The position numbers and the translations under genes were made by a program. 64,000 nucleotides of DNA from Macrotrachela quadricornifera. Taxonomy: Eukaryota; Rotifera; Eurotatoria; Philodinida; Philodinidae. Location of the stretch: positions 78,282 to 142,281 of the forward strand of contig JAJEKB010000414.1 of assembly GCA_022393335.1 (NCBI GenBank). Reading direction: 5' to 3'. Below, in pieces: positions 48,725 through 62,796 of this stretch (position 1 is its first letter; each line of letters begins with the position of its first letter). The notes beneath the pieces were generated by a model. It was not told the DNA's origin and did not search any database. It saw only the letters and a list, made by a program, of their open reading frames with translations.

Positions 48725-51700
48725 TTAAGTTAATGATCGTTCAATATTAAAATTATAATTAAAATGTTGTTCAATTTCATATGTTGTTAAAATACGAAAT
48801 GAATCTAAACCAGCTAAATTATTTCCATCACGATTATTTTTTAATTCAATTAAATATTTTGGATTTATTTCAAATGGTATACCATCAAGAATTTCTTTTT
48901 CATCACTTTTTTTTATAAGTGTATTTGTATTTGAATAATCTGATGTTTGATATTGTTGTTGAGATGTTGGATATGATTGACCAGTCATGGGATTTGGATA
49001 AAGTTTTGATTGTGTTTGTGGAATTGATGGTGGTGGACGTAATGGTGGTACACTACCTTCTTTAACACACATTTGTAAACCATTTATTTCACCAATTAAT
49101 GTATAACCTTGTGGTGGTCGTTTTGTACGATAAAGAAATATAATATCACATATGCATTTCATACCTCCTTGTCTTTCAACCATTCTAACACAAATTATTC
49201 TTTTAGCAGTACCTTTTTCTCGTGTATCAGATGTATAAGTTAATGGTGTATAATTTGCTGGTGCATTATCACGCTCATTAATAAGTTTTATATCTTCAAG
49301 AACAAATGCACGATCTGATCCAAGTGTACGCATATCAGTTAATGGCCATGCACGAGTTATACAAACAAAACGATCTTTACGTTCAAGTAATGAATCAGCC
49401 ATAAGATCAGCATCACGGTTTGTATCATCATGAGCTAAAAATAGAAATAAAAATGGCTAGTATTATTTATTTGAGCAATAATTTTTGAGCGGTAAAAAAT
49501 TAGTTTTGAGCAGTTTTATATCATGAAGTGGACAAGAATTTTTTTAGGTAAAAGAGGTATTAATTTCCTATGTGAGCAGTAGAAAGAAAGAAAAAAAACA
49601 ACATTTATATTCAGAATTGGAAATCAAAAAAAGAAGAATGAGAAATAAATTATATCATTATGCAAATAATGCTTTCTTTGCTTTACATGGTTGGTTGTGT
49701 TAATGATCATCTTTAGTTGCAGACATAGTAACACATTCGTTTTCAATATGATATAAAACATGAATACTAGCTGAACATTGTTTCCCACATCGTTTCACAT
49801 GGTTACATCTGTAGTAAACTCGCTTTTCTTCACTTATTACATTTGAATGAATTATGCTCCATGTACGTTAGTTTTTTATTTGGTTAATAGCATCTTCTCT
49901 ATTATTCAGAGTGGTCTAGAGGTCTCTCAACATCAAGAATATCCTATAAGAAGTGATAATAAATTGTTAATAATATTAAATATACATTTCATAAAAATTT
50001 CAGCTCTCTACATCAATAAAAAGTATGAAAAGTATCATCAACAATTTATCATCATTTCTTATAAGATACTCTTTAGGGTGGGGGACTTCTGGGCCACCCT
50101 GTTGTATGTGCATATTGAATTCCATTTTCTCCTGTTTTATTTTTTTCCGGTCTTGAACATCTCCACTATTACTGGAGGGCTGCAGTCCTATATCATTGTC
50201 GCTTTCGTCATCAGAAATATACTGTGCTATGGTTTGCGATTGGACCATTTGTGTAATATGTATATTTGTTAACGGGTAAATCGATCTCGCTGATAGCACA
50301 TAAATTTCTGTTTTATTTTGTAAATGGTCACAATATAAATCAAGAATAAATGCGAGAGAAAAATCCAAAAGGATCTAGAGATTGACATAAAACACAAAGG
50401 ACGAATCTCAGATAAATATAAAGAGACGAGAATAGTTCGAAAATTTCAGCAGATGGAAGATAATAAGGACAAAAAAAATCCATATTGTCCTTGCTATGTA
50501 ATATTTATCTTTAGTTTAAATAAATTACTATCTAGTCCGTTCAATTATTGTTCAGTCAGTATATTTAGTGCTCAGTGTATTTCTCTACAGCTAAACTTGA
50601 TTATTGCTAATTCATATTATTTTATTGGTCAAATAAATTTTAGTCAGTAAAAATTTACAAAAGAGTATTTGATTATTAATTTATTATTATTCAAACTCGA
50701 TAGTTAAATCTTATTCAACTTTAGTTGAATTTAGAAATTCATTTGAATAGAAAAATGTGAAATGAATTTTTTAAATCGATCCTAATAAAATTGATTCATG
50801 TAATATTTTCAATGTCGCTTTCTCCAGGATTCAGTTAACTGCCTTTTTTTAATATTATTCCAAGTGTATGTAAGAATAGGTCAAATTCCACAATTTTTTA
50901 TTATTTAAACTTAATAAAGAATTAGCTTTTCTAGTTCTTATGCTAACTTCAGTAAATCAAAACAAAACGACTCAATACAAAATGAGAACTTTTGAAATTT
51001 CGTATAAAAATCTATTTAAAAAAAAACATAGACAAATGAAGCGTATTTATTAACCTTTAGTATAGGGAGTTTTCAATGTGATATCTTAAGAACTTCATAC
51101 ATGGTTTATGTTTTCAATCTATTCCTAATTTTCTATTTGTCAGTCTTACATAATATCTACAAATTTCTTTGTATATTTTGTTTCAAATGAAGATATGTAT
51201 ATGATTTCATTGATTCTACTACTGATAAATATTCGATCATGTCTTATGGAAAGATATCTGCTCTTTCATAACCAAAAAACCTTTAATCTAAAGATTAATA
51301 TTTATATTTTTTTCATTCCCGATCTTACTGAATTTCTATTCATCCAACAGTTCAATCATGTAGAATTGTCTTTTATTTTAGATTATAAACATTTCTCTAC
51401 AATACAGATAATCAAATATTGCACCAGTATTCGAATGAATATATGACGCATACTTTTGTAATAATTGGTAGAATAAAGATAGTTGCATCATTAATTCAAA
51501 TAAGAACAATACGCAATTAAAGAAGGAAAAATATACAGCTATAGTCAAAAAACCTTGCACAAAATTCTTTTTTAATCGTAGAATCTTGTTCTTATGATTC
51601 GAAGTAATTATAAGCGTCATTTTTTAAAGGTGACTCTTCCGTAGCTACACTAGATACTCATCATAGAGAACTTCAGGTTTTCTTATCTTTAATGCAAATC

Positions 51701-52530
51701 TATATGATAATATTACCTTGTTCTACTTCAAACAGTCTAGCATATATTACTATTATATAGCTAAAACAAAGCCATAAAAGCTGGCTGTATACTGTATCCA
51801 GAATGTTTCTAATGAGAAAAATATATCAGTTATGTAATTAAACAATTCGTTAGCATTAATACGTCATAAATACTTCAATACTTATCTAATATCTTTGATA
51901 TTCATTTCAGAGGAACCCTCGATCAGTTATAAACTGTAATATTGAGAAAATAAAATCAATATAAATTGATGAACTTCATCATTCTTCTGAGTGAAGAAGT
52001 TTAAAATGTTGAAATTTACGTTGTAAATGATTCTACTAACTGCAAGGAAAAGAATCTTTACTTTCTATTTTTTCTACAGATGAACAAAGGAAATATCAGA
52101 TTATGCTGTTTTATAGTACTCTTCGTGGACTATCAACCATAATAGAAAACTATTCGAAGAGATCAATCATATACGATAATACCTGTAGAAAAAAAGATGT
52201 GCAAGTTTTTTTTGCCTATAACTGTGCATTTCAATAATTTAGTATAATTGATATGGTGAAAAATCGATTGCATTCTAAAAGATTAACAATCACTTCTGAA
52301 TTTTTATTTTTTTATTACACTTAATCGTACTTTAACTGCGATATAAAATATTCTCTTTTGTTATAAATTTTTTCAGATTATTTTTGTTAAAATCTTAATC
52401 AACTATACCGAATATATTCTAAAAGGATAATTTTTTCCTTACCTTTTCTAATACAATGATAACCCGTTGGTACATTATTTGCTTTCGAGACCAAACAAAT
52501 GCCTGTTATAGGCGTTTGAGTTTCATTCAT
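48725..52530 (-). CDS. MVB12B: Multivesicular body subunit 12 (ESCRT-I)
   Basis: Accessory subunit of ESCRT-I that sorts ubiquitinated cargo at endosomes. Exon 1 (52443-52530) reads MNETQTPITGICLVSKANN, then VPTGYHCIRK. Exon 2 (48725-49434) continues AHDDTNRDADLM and ERKDRFVCITRAW. Together with DIIFLYRTKRPPQGYTLIGE this is a complete MABP domain, in order and spacing. A Pro/Gln/Ser linker follows. The C-terminal part (LDGIPFEINPKYL, LTTYEIEQHFNYNFNIE) matches the UMA domain that docks to the ESCRT-I core. The exons join in phase 1 (G|CT). The single intron is 3.0 kb, unusually long for this locus, and holds an inverted-repeat element. A versus B paralog cannot be assigned; MVB12 of invertebrates is usually single. 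Confidence 0.9.
49907..50101. mobile_element. 195-bp inverted-repeat element in the MVB12 intron
   Basis: The left end CAGAGTGGTCTAGAGGTCTC pairs with the complement of the right end, which reads CAGGGTGGCCCAGAAGTCCC. The match continues inward through AAGAATATCCTATAAGAAGT and GATAATAAATTGTT, leaving only a short loop. CAGGGTG(G/T)CCCA-type termini are common among Tc1/mariner-related MITEs. The right arm is noticeably GC-richer than its surroundings. No transposase inside. Confidence 0.65.
50102..50368 (-). other. ORF fragment beside the MVB12-intron element
   Basis: A minus-strand open frame from 50368 (MDFSLAFILDLYCDHL; QYISDDESDNDIGLQPSS; DRKKIKQEKMEF) runs into the right arm of the inverted-repeat element. 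The acidic-then-basic composition looks protein-like, possibly a nuclear-localisation-type stretch. I recognise no family. It may be the fragment of a larger transposon whose end is the 195-bp element. Confidence 0.3.
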
Positions 52531-52963
52531 TGTGTTTTATTCTTATTAATATTTACAATATTATTCTCGAGAAAAAAAAATAAGAAAAAATACTTGCTAA
52601 AGATAAATATTAAAATCTAAAAAATAAAAAAAAAATTTTTTTTTTCATTGATATTATTATTATTATTGATTTTTTGTATTCTCTTCTTTTGTCAGAATGA
52701 TGACACATCAAATTAATTATGATTGGTTAAAGAAATTTGATCAATAAATTTAATAAATAAATTTCATCAGATTTTAAAAGAAAAATAAAATCTTACATAA
52801 TTTTAAAGAAATATTACAAATAAATATTTTTTTTACATTTTTTATTTATAAATATTTCTAACCAATCATATAAATTATTGCTCTTACTTTATAAATAAAT
52901 AAATAGATTCCAAAAGAAAATCATTTAGCATTTTGTTATATAATTCAATCAAATAAATATAAT
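52531..52963. promoter_or_regulatory. Shared upstream region of MVB12 (-) and ELP3 (+)
   Basis: 433 bp between divergent start codons. Very AT-rich, with several TATAAA/TTTATA-like words and an ATT repeat near 52653-52668. No ORF. Both promoters must be here, apart from possible non-coding exons. Confidence 0.5.
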
Positions 52964-55889
<2,926 letters not shown>

Positions 55890-56517
55890 AAATTTATCTT
55901 TTTACTTTTCTTGTTTGTTATATACATACCGGTACTATTGTTTTTAAAAATTTTGTCATTTGTTTTTTTTTTTTGTTTATTTTGTTCATATATATTGTTT
56001 AATGAACTGAAAAATCCAACAACACATCTTTTGTTTTTCTTTTGAGAAAAATTTTTATTCATTTTTAATTTATAGACAATGAATATAAGAATATCAAATC
56101 ACATCTTTACTTATTCTTCTTCTTTTTTCTTCATCCATTCATCTAAATTGGGAAGAAGAAGAAAAATATCCACACCATATTTCTCTAGTCCACGTTTTTC
56201 TATGAATATATAGAGAGGAAAATCAAAGAAAGAATAAGAGAGAGAATGAAATATAGTTATGCCTCGTCATATAGTCGTTTCATACTATATACACAAATAT
56301 GGAGGCAGCTAACATTTACACATTTTCTTTTATTTATTTTTACATATCCACTTTCTATTGAATTTATATTCTAATCGAGATGAATACGTACCATATATAT
56401 ATATAAAAGAATAAAATTATTTTGCGCCAAATTCTATGATGAACATGTTCTTTTTTTTTTCTTTTTTACAAGATGTCCATTGATTAAAGTTGTTTAATAT
56501 TGTTTTAGATATTCTTT
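55890..56517. other. ELP3 3' UTR and upstream region of the RG-rich gene
   Basis: Pyrimidine-rich 3' UTR of ELP3, then a spacer with a (TA)n tract at about 56394-56406. A likely 5' UTR splice acceptor (TGTTTTAG at 56508) lies 9 bp before the ATG of the next gene. No ORF worth reporting. Confidence 0.4.
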
Positions 56518-58596
56518 ATGTATAATCAACGAAATAACAACGCCCAAGTGGATGATGATGGTCGAGGACCAATACAACAGCCATATCAACGTTCACGAAA
56601 TTTCTATCGCAAACGACCTGGTTTGATAATAAAAAAAAAAAAGCAGCTTTTAGATTTTTTAAAAATTATTTATATTTATGTTTAATAGGTAGTGGACGAC
56701 AAAATCAAGATTTAGGTGAAGATGAAAATCGTGCATCAAATGATGATGACACACAACGATCGAATAATTCTGATGATAATAACAATCAAGACAATGATAA
56801 TATGAATAATTTTCGTGGTATTTTTGTTTTTATTTTTTTATATTTGAATAAAAATTTTATTTTTAATTTATATATAAAGGTCGTGGTCGTGGTGGTTGGC
56901 GAGGTTTTCGACGTGGTCGCGGTAAAAAAAAACGACATATCCTTATTGTTATTATTATTTATATAAATATAATTGATTTCGTTTAGGTCGAGGACGTTTT
57001 AGTCGTGGAGGACCATTCTATGGAAATTTTCAGCGAACTTATTCACCTTATTCAAATTATATAAACGATAATTCAGGTAATTATGGGCCGTTAAGTAGTG
57101 TATATTAATATATTTAAATTATTAAATAAAGGATTCTATCCCCCTCCAAATCAATTTTATCGTCCACCATTTCGTGGTCGTGGTGGCTATCAACCAGCAC
57201 CATTTTATGGTCAAGGTGGTGATCTATCTGAACACGAAAACTATAATGATTATCCAATACGTGGTGGTAATCGACGTTTTCGTGGTGGTCGTGGTGGACG
57301 TGGTCGACGTCGTTTTTCAGGACGACAAGGAACAAATAATGAAAAGTTTGTTTTAAAATTAAAAAGAAAACCATATATTCTTTTTATTAAATAATTTTAT
57401 ATTTTAAGTGTTGATACTAATCAAGATGAGAATACTACTAATAATAATGATCAACAACAAGGCGGTAGTGGAGAGAATAATACTAATGCACGACGTAATT
57501 CCAACCGTCGTCAACGTCGTAGACGGACAAATGATGAAGGTTCTGGTAATGAACAACAAAATGAAGGGTAAATTAATTTTAAAATATTTTCATTTAAATT
57601 TTTTTTTAATTAAATTTAAACATTAAGTGCTGCTACGGATGATCAACAGCAAGATGAAAATAGAGATTCTGGACGTCAACAACGTAGACAATCCAATCGT
57701 CGGTAAGAAAAATTAATAAATTTATTTCTTAAATTTTTTATTTTATTTAATTCTTAGACGACGTCGTAATACCAATGCTAGTCAAAGTGGTGCAGAAACT
57801 GAAGAACGTATGTTATTTTTATCTTTTTTTTCAAGTTTATTTAAATCTTTTTCTTAAGGACAACCTCGAAAACCAAAGGATGATGAAACAATAGTTAAAA
57901 ATGTTGTTCGTAATATGGTTAGTAAAGTAGCTCGTCGTTTAGCACCAAGAAATCGTCGACGAAGTCAAACAAATCCTAAAGAAGGTGGTACAAATAATGA
58001 TAATCAACAACAAGATAATCAAGATAATACCGATGTTGATCAATCACAAACAGGATATCCACGTCGTGGTCGTGGACGACGTGGTGGTCGACCACGTGGT
58101 GGTTACTTTGTCGAACGTGGTAAAATAATACTTATATTAATTGTTATTCAAGATAAATTTTTATTTTTATTTTTCTTAGGTTATTATGATCCATATGGAA
58201 TGTCACCGTATTATTATGGAATGTATTATGGTTATGGTGGACGAGGATATGGTGGACGCGGTAAATTATGCTTATAAAAAAATTAAAAGAAAAAGAAAAT
58301 ATTTTTCTTTTGTTTAAAGGTCGTGGTCGTGGTCGTGGTGGACGTGGCCGAGGACGTTTTCGTCAACGAGGTAAATTTTCTAAATTAATTTTTGTTTATA
58401 AATAAATAATTTTTCAGGAGCTAATAAAGAAAATGAACAACCTCAAGATAATCAACAGAATAACAGTGAAGAAGGAAAAAATGAAGAATCAAATGCAACC
58501 GGTGATGCTCCTCAAGCTCAACGTCAACAAAATAAAACAACAGTAGCTGAACAAGTTAATCAATCACCAACAACAGGTGAATCCAGAGCACAATAG
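56518..58596 (+). CDS. RG/RGG-rich RNA-binding-type protein
   Basis: About ten short exons (first 56518-56620, last ending 58596) encode a highly charged, low-complexity protein. It starts MYNQRNNNAQVDDDGRGPIQ. Arg-Gly-Gly boxes (GRGRGGWRGFRRGRGRGRF; RRFRGGRGGRGRRRFSGRQ; RGRGRGGRGRGRFRQRG) alternate with Asn/Gln/Asp/Glu-rich spacers and Arg-rich stretches (NRRQRRRR; RRLAPRNRRR). A Tyr/Pro part (YYDPYGMSPYYYGMYYGYGG) lies near the end. No RRM, KH or cold-shock fold is visible. Such RGG proteins bind RNA and are arginine-methylated; the exact family cannot be named. Several introns sit in phase 1 inside Gly codons so that exons begin G|GT CGT GGT. Exact ends of some small exons are uncertain. 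Confidence 0.75.
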
Positions 58597-59198
58597 ACGA
58601 ATTTTTTTCTTCTTTCTTTTTTTCTCTTTTTCGTTTCCCATTTTCCCAAACATTTTTTTTTTTGCGTTTCAGAATGAAGCTTTGTTTCTTTTACTGACGT
58701 TGTTCTTGCATTCATCTATATCATCCAACAAAAAAAAAAGAGTTCTTTTGTTTTTTTTCCGGTGTTATGTTTTAACTTTTGTTTTTGCTGTGTGTATCTG
58801 TTTTTTTTCTCTTTTGTTTTATTCTGTCTGCCATCATCTGTAGACAGTATTAAACTCATCCATATAACATATATATGTATGTGTTTTTTTCTTCTATTTC
58901 ATGTGTATATGTTTGTCCATCTTTATTATATATTTGATTATCTTATATTCTAATAATATATTAGAAATAAGATTAATCATTAACACACAACAACCAAGAG
59001 TATTCTTCTTCTTCACTTTTTTTTTGTTCTATCTCTATTCATTCTTTTGTCTCTTTTGAAATAAAACAAAAAAAAAACAGCAAAAAATTAAAAGAAAAAA
59101 AAAACATGGATGAATGAAGATGTTTCTTTTTTATGTTTTTATGTATTTAATACGAAAATCAAATAAGCGTAACAATGCAAAATACAAATAGTAAAAGA
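58597..59198. other. Spacer between the RG-rich gene (+) and DNAAF10 (-)
   Basis: Convergent 3' ends over 0.6 kb. T-rich on the plus strand with TTTTTTTC runs, then A-rich from about 59050. This is consistent with two 3' UTRs. ORFs at 58577-58953 are low-complexity (Phe-rich) and rejected. Confidence 0.5.
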
Positions 59199-61037
59199 TT
59201 AAATAGTATTGAGTTTTGTTGTTATTAATACACGAACTGTTTGATCAAATGCTGATGTACATGCTAAACCAGCTTTATCTTGACTCCAATCAAAAGCACT
59301 TGCTGGTTGACTTGATAAACCAATATTTTGAAGAAGAGTCAACGTTCCAGCTACACCTACTTGAGTATTATCTGTTTCTGTCTTAACACGTTTTTCTGGA
59401 TAATTACTACAAGTGAAAAACAAATGCAAAACTTTTTATTTTATCAGTTTAATCTTTTTCGATTAATTAACAGAAGATAGATAACAAAAGATTGTTTTTT
59501 GGTAGGGAATGACTAACTATTTGTTATATAGCAATTTTCGACTGTTAGATGATAAAATTTTGAGAAATTCATTTTTCTTTTCTATTTATTAAAGTGCAAC
59601 ATTTTGTAATTTTTTTAAATCTATACCTCTGAAATATTCTATAACATACAAAAGAAATGCAAAGTGAGCACTATGACAAATGAAAAAAAAATGAATTTCT
59701 CAAAATTGTTACTAAAATGACATTGACGCCATTTTTCGTTGATCTGAAATACTGAATACTACCACTCGATAATGTAATATTTAATAGTTCTACCAAAGAA
59801 GAATAACCATTGAATGTTAAGATAGATGGAAAAGTAATTTTTAGTATTCGGATGCTTTTCTGCGAGATATTGTGCATGAACACTATCATAAAAAATATAT
59901 TTTCTACTCTTACTATTTCCATAGATAGTATGATCCTGAACCTCCACATGTCATAAATATATCACGATTTTGTGGTAAATGTCGGCCAAGCCAAACAGTT
60001 GAATTATGTGCCTTTAAATTAAAAAAAAACATTCTTATTTAAAAAATAAAATGTATTATTTTACTTTTTCCACAACAGATGAAAAACCTTTTTCATTATG
60101 TTGAGTTTTCATATCAAATACATGTATTTTACTTTCTAATGTTGTTGCAACAAGTTTATTCATTTCAATATCTTTTCTATCAAATTCTAAACAACATACC
60201 TAAATAAAAAATAATAAATAAAAAAAAACAAGCAAAAAAAACTCATACTCCATTATTAACATTTGTTTCCCAACGAATAGACATTGTTTTTAAATCGAAT
60301 AATTTTACATCTCCATTATCATAACCAGCACAAACAACTCGTTCGTTTGAATTATATGCATTACCAAAGCAAACTGCCCAACAATCTCGTTTTGTTTCAC
60401 CTTCAGCTGGTTCCATACTAGCTACAGGAAGATCAGCTTGTCTTGTATCCCATATATGTACTCGACCTAAACAAAAATTAAAAATATAAAAACAAAATAA
60501 AAGAAGAAACAAATTAAATATACCGTCTCGACTAGCAGTAGCAATTTCTGGTGCACCTTCACCAATACCTAATCCTCCAACACCATCAATAGCATTTATT
60601 ATTTCTTTATGACCTTTAACTGAATAAATTGGTTTCTCAATTTTTTCTAAATCCCTAAATAAATTTTTATAAATAAAAAATATCAATATTAGTTTTTTTT
60701 TCTTTACCAAACTTGAATATAACCATCAAAATTTCCTGTTGCTAAATGACGTTTATCTCGTGTTGGTGAAGCTCCAAATGTTCCACATTTAAAAGCCGAA
60801 GGTTTTTCATACTAAAATAATAATAAAATTTCAAATAATAAAATTTTTTTTCGTTTTATATACCTGTGAAACAAGTGCAATATCTCCATGTGTTATTTCA
60901 AATATATCTAAAGCTCCTGTTCCACGTGCATGATTACCAAGTGAAATAAATTTTGCTGATGTTGGAATCCATTTAACATCAAATACTGTATAATTAACTG
61001 ACTTTTGACTATGTAAAATAATTTGTGGTTTATCCAT
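59199..61037 (-). CDS. DNAAF10: Dynein axonemal assembly factor 10 (WDR92/Monad), WD-repeat protein
   Basis: WD40 propeller adaptor that works with the R2TP-like chaperone machinery to preassemble axonemal dynein arms in the cytoplasm. Starts [20 protein letters not shown] at 61037. Landmarks in order: [128 protein letters not shown]. It ends [22 protein letters not shown]. The match to WDR92 is continuous from end to end. Six or seven introns are mostly short. The last (about 59409-59921, splitting a Tyr codon as TA|T) is about 0.5 kb. Presence of this gene fits a ciliated animal. Confidence 0.95.
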
Positions 61038-61224
61038 TATCAAAATGATGAAAATCAAAATAAAATAGTGATTTTATAATTAAATGTTTGTTGGTATCGC
61101 CATACTTGACAACGATTTTTCTTTTTTTGTCCGTTCAGTGTCAGATTCCATAGAATAAACTATGGATTAGTGATGATTACTAGTTGTTTTTTTTTTTTAT
61201 TTTCATTAAATTTCTACTGATATA
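61038..61224. promoter_or_regulatory. Compact bidirectional promoter of DNAAF10 (-) and GNB5 (+)
   Basis: Only 187 bp separate the two start codons, so both 5' UTRs and promoters lie in or overlap this interval unless there are upstream non-coding exons. It contains GGTATCGCCATACTTG (near 61092), GTTCAGTGTCAG and a T-run. No TATA box in either direction is convincing. Confidence 0.6.
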
Positions 61225-62796
61225 ATGGCGATGGTAGTTGAACGTAATGTAACGGAATCCATGGATGATCTTGTTCGTGAAGCTGAAGTATTAAAAGCTC
61301 GACTTGAAGAAGAACGAGCTAAATTTAATGATATGGAATGTAAATAAAATAATTCTTTTGTTTTTTTTTCTTTCTATTATTTTATTTTATTTATTTAGTA
61401 ACAACTGTTGCGGAAAAACTTGATCCATTACCACCATTTTCAACAAAATCACGACGAATTTTAAAAGGTCATCAAGGAAAAGTATTAGCTATTGATTGGT
61501 CTAATGATAAACGACATATGGTTAGTACATCACAGGATGGAAAATTAATTGTTTGGGATGCATTTACAACAAATAAAGAAGTTTGTATTATTATTATTGT
61601 TATATTCAAAAAAAATTATTTTCTTTTGTTTTGTTATTTAGCATGCAATTACTATGCCAACAACATGGGTATTAGCATGTGCTTATTCACCATCAGCAAC
61701 AACTGTTGCTTGCGGGTAAATAATAAATAAAAAGAACTATTGATTTTATTTGATAGTTGTATTGTTTGTTTTTTTAGAGGATTGGATAATAAATTAACAT
61801 TATATCCATTAACTATGGATGATGATGCAAATAAATATAAAAAAGTTGTTGCAACACATGCCAATTATATATCATCATGTAAATTTATGCATTCTGATCA
61901 ACAGGTAATTATCTTGAATAAAATATGAAATCATTGTTTTCTTATTATTAAATATTGAGATTTTTCTGTATAATTTATATGATTATATTTTAGCTTTTAA
62001 CAGCTAGTGGTGATAGTACAGCTAAATTATGGGATATTGAAAGTAGTATAGCAATTCAAACATTCCAAGGTCATCAAGCTGATGTAATGGGTATTGATAT
62101 ATCACCATCAGAAGCTGGAAATATTTTTGTATCTGGAGTAAAATAAATTTCAATAATTGATTTCGAAATTTTCTATTTTATTTTATTTTTTTTTGTATTC
62201 TAGAGTTCTGATCATATAGCTATGGTATGGGATATTCGAACAGGTGGTTATGTTCAAACATTTGAAGGTCATGAATCTGATGTAAATGCTGTTCGATTTT
62301 ATCCAAGTGGAGATGCATTTGTGTCAGCATCTGATGATGCAACTGTAAATCAGAAATTTTTTGATTTAATCTTTTGACGTTTTATGTTTTTTTTGGTCTA
62401 TTTTTAGTGTCGTCTTTTTGATCTACGTGCTGATCGACAAGTTGCTATTTTTAAAAAAGAATCAATTATATTTGCTTGTAATGCAATAGATTTCTCATTG
62501 AGTGGTATGAAAAATATTTTGTTTTATGTTTTAATAAATGAAAATAATTTTTAGGTCGACTTCTTTTTGGTGGTTATAGTGATTATTGTATTAATGTTTG
62601 GGATACATTAAAAGGATCACGTGTAGCAACTTTATATGGTCATGAAAATCGTGTTAGTACATTGAAAGTTTCACCTGATGGTACTGCATTAGGTACTGGT
62701 TCTTGGGATTGCACAATTCGAGTAAGATATTATTTATTAAATTGAATTTTATAAGAAAAGTATTTAATTTCATTTGTTTTTTAGGTATGGGCTTAA
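61225..62796 (+). CDS. GNB5: Guanine nucleotide-binding protein subunit beta-5
   Basis: G-beta-5, the obligate partner of R7-family RGS proteins that speeds G-alpha-i/o deactivation. Starts [20 protein letters not shown] at 61225. The N-terminal helix ([16 protein letters not shown]) and seven WD blades follow. Visible blocks are [155 protein letters not shown], and the end WDCTIRVWA-stop (last exon 62785-62796 is four codons including the stop). [11 protein letters not shown] and FTTNKEHAI identify beta-5 rather than beta-1 to -4. Eight introns, all short. Confidence 0.95.

Noticed and set aside
57114..57374. Overlapping His/Val-rich ORFs on both strands
   Set aside because: Frame shadows of the RGG-rich exons.
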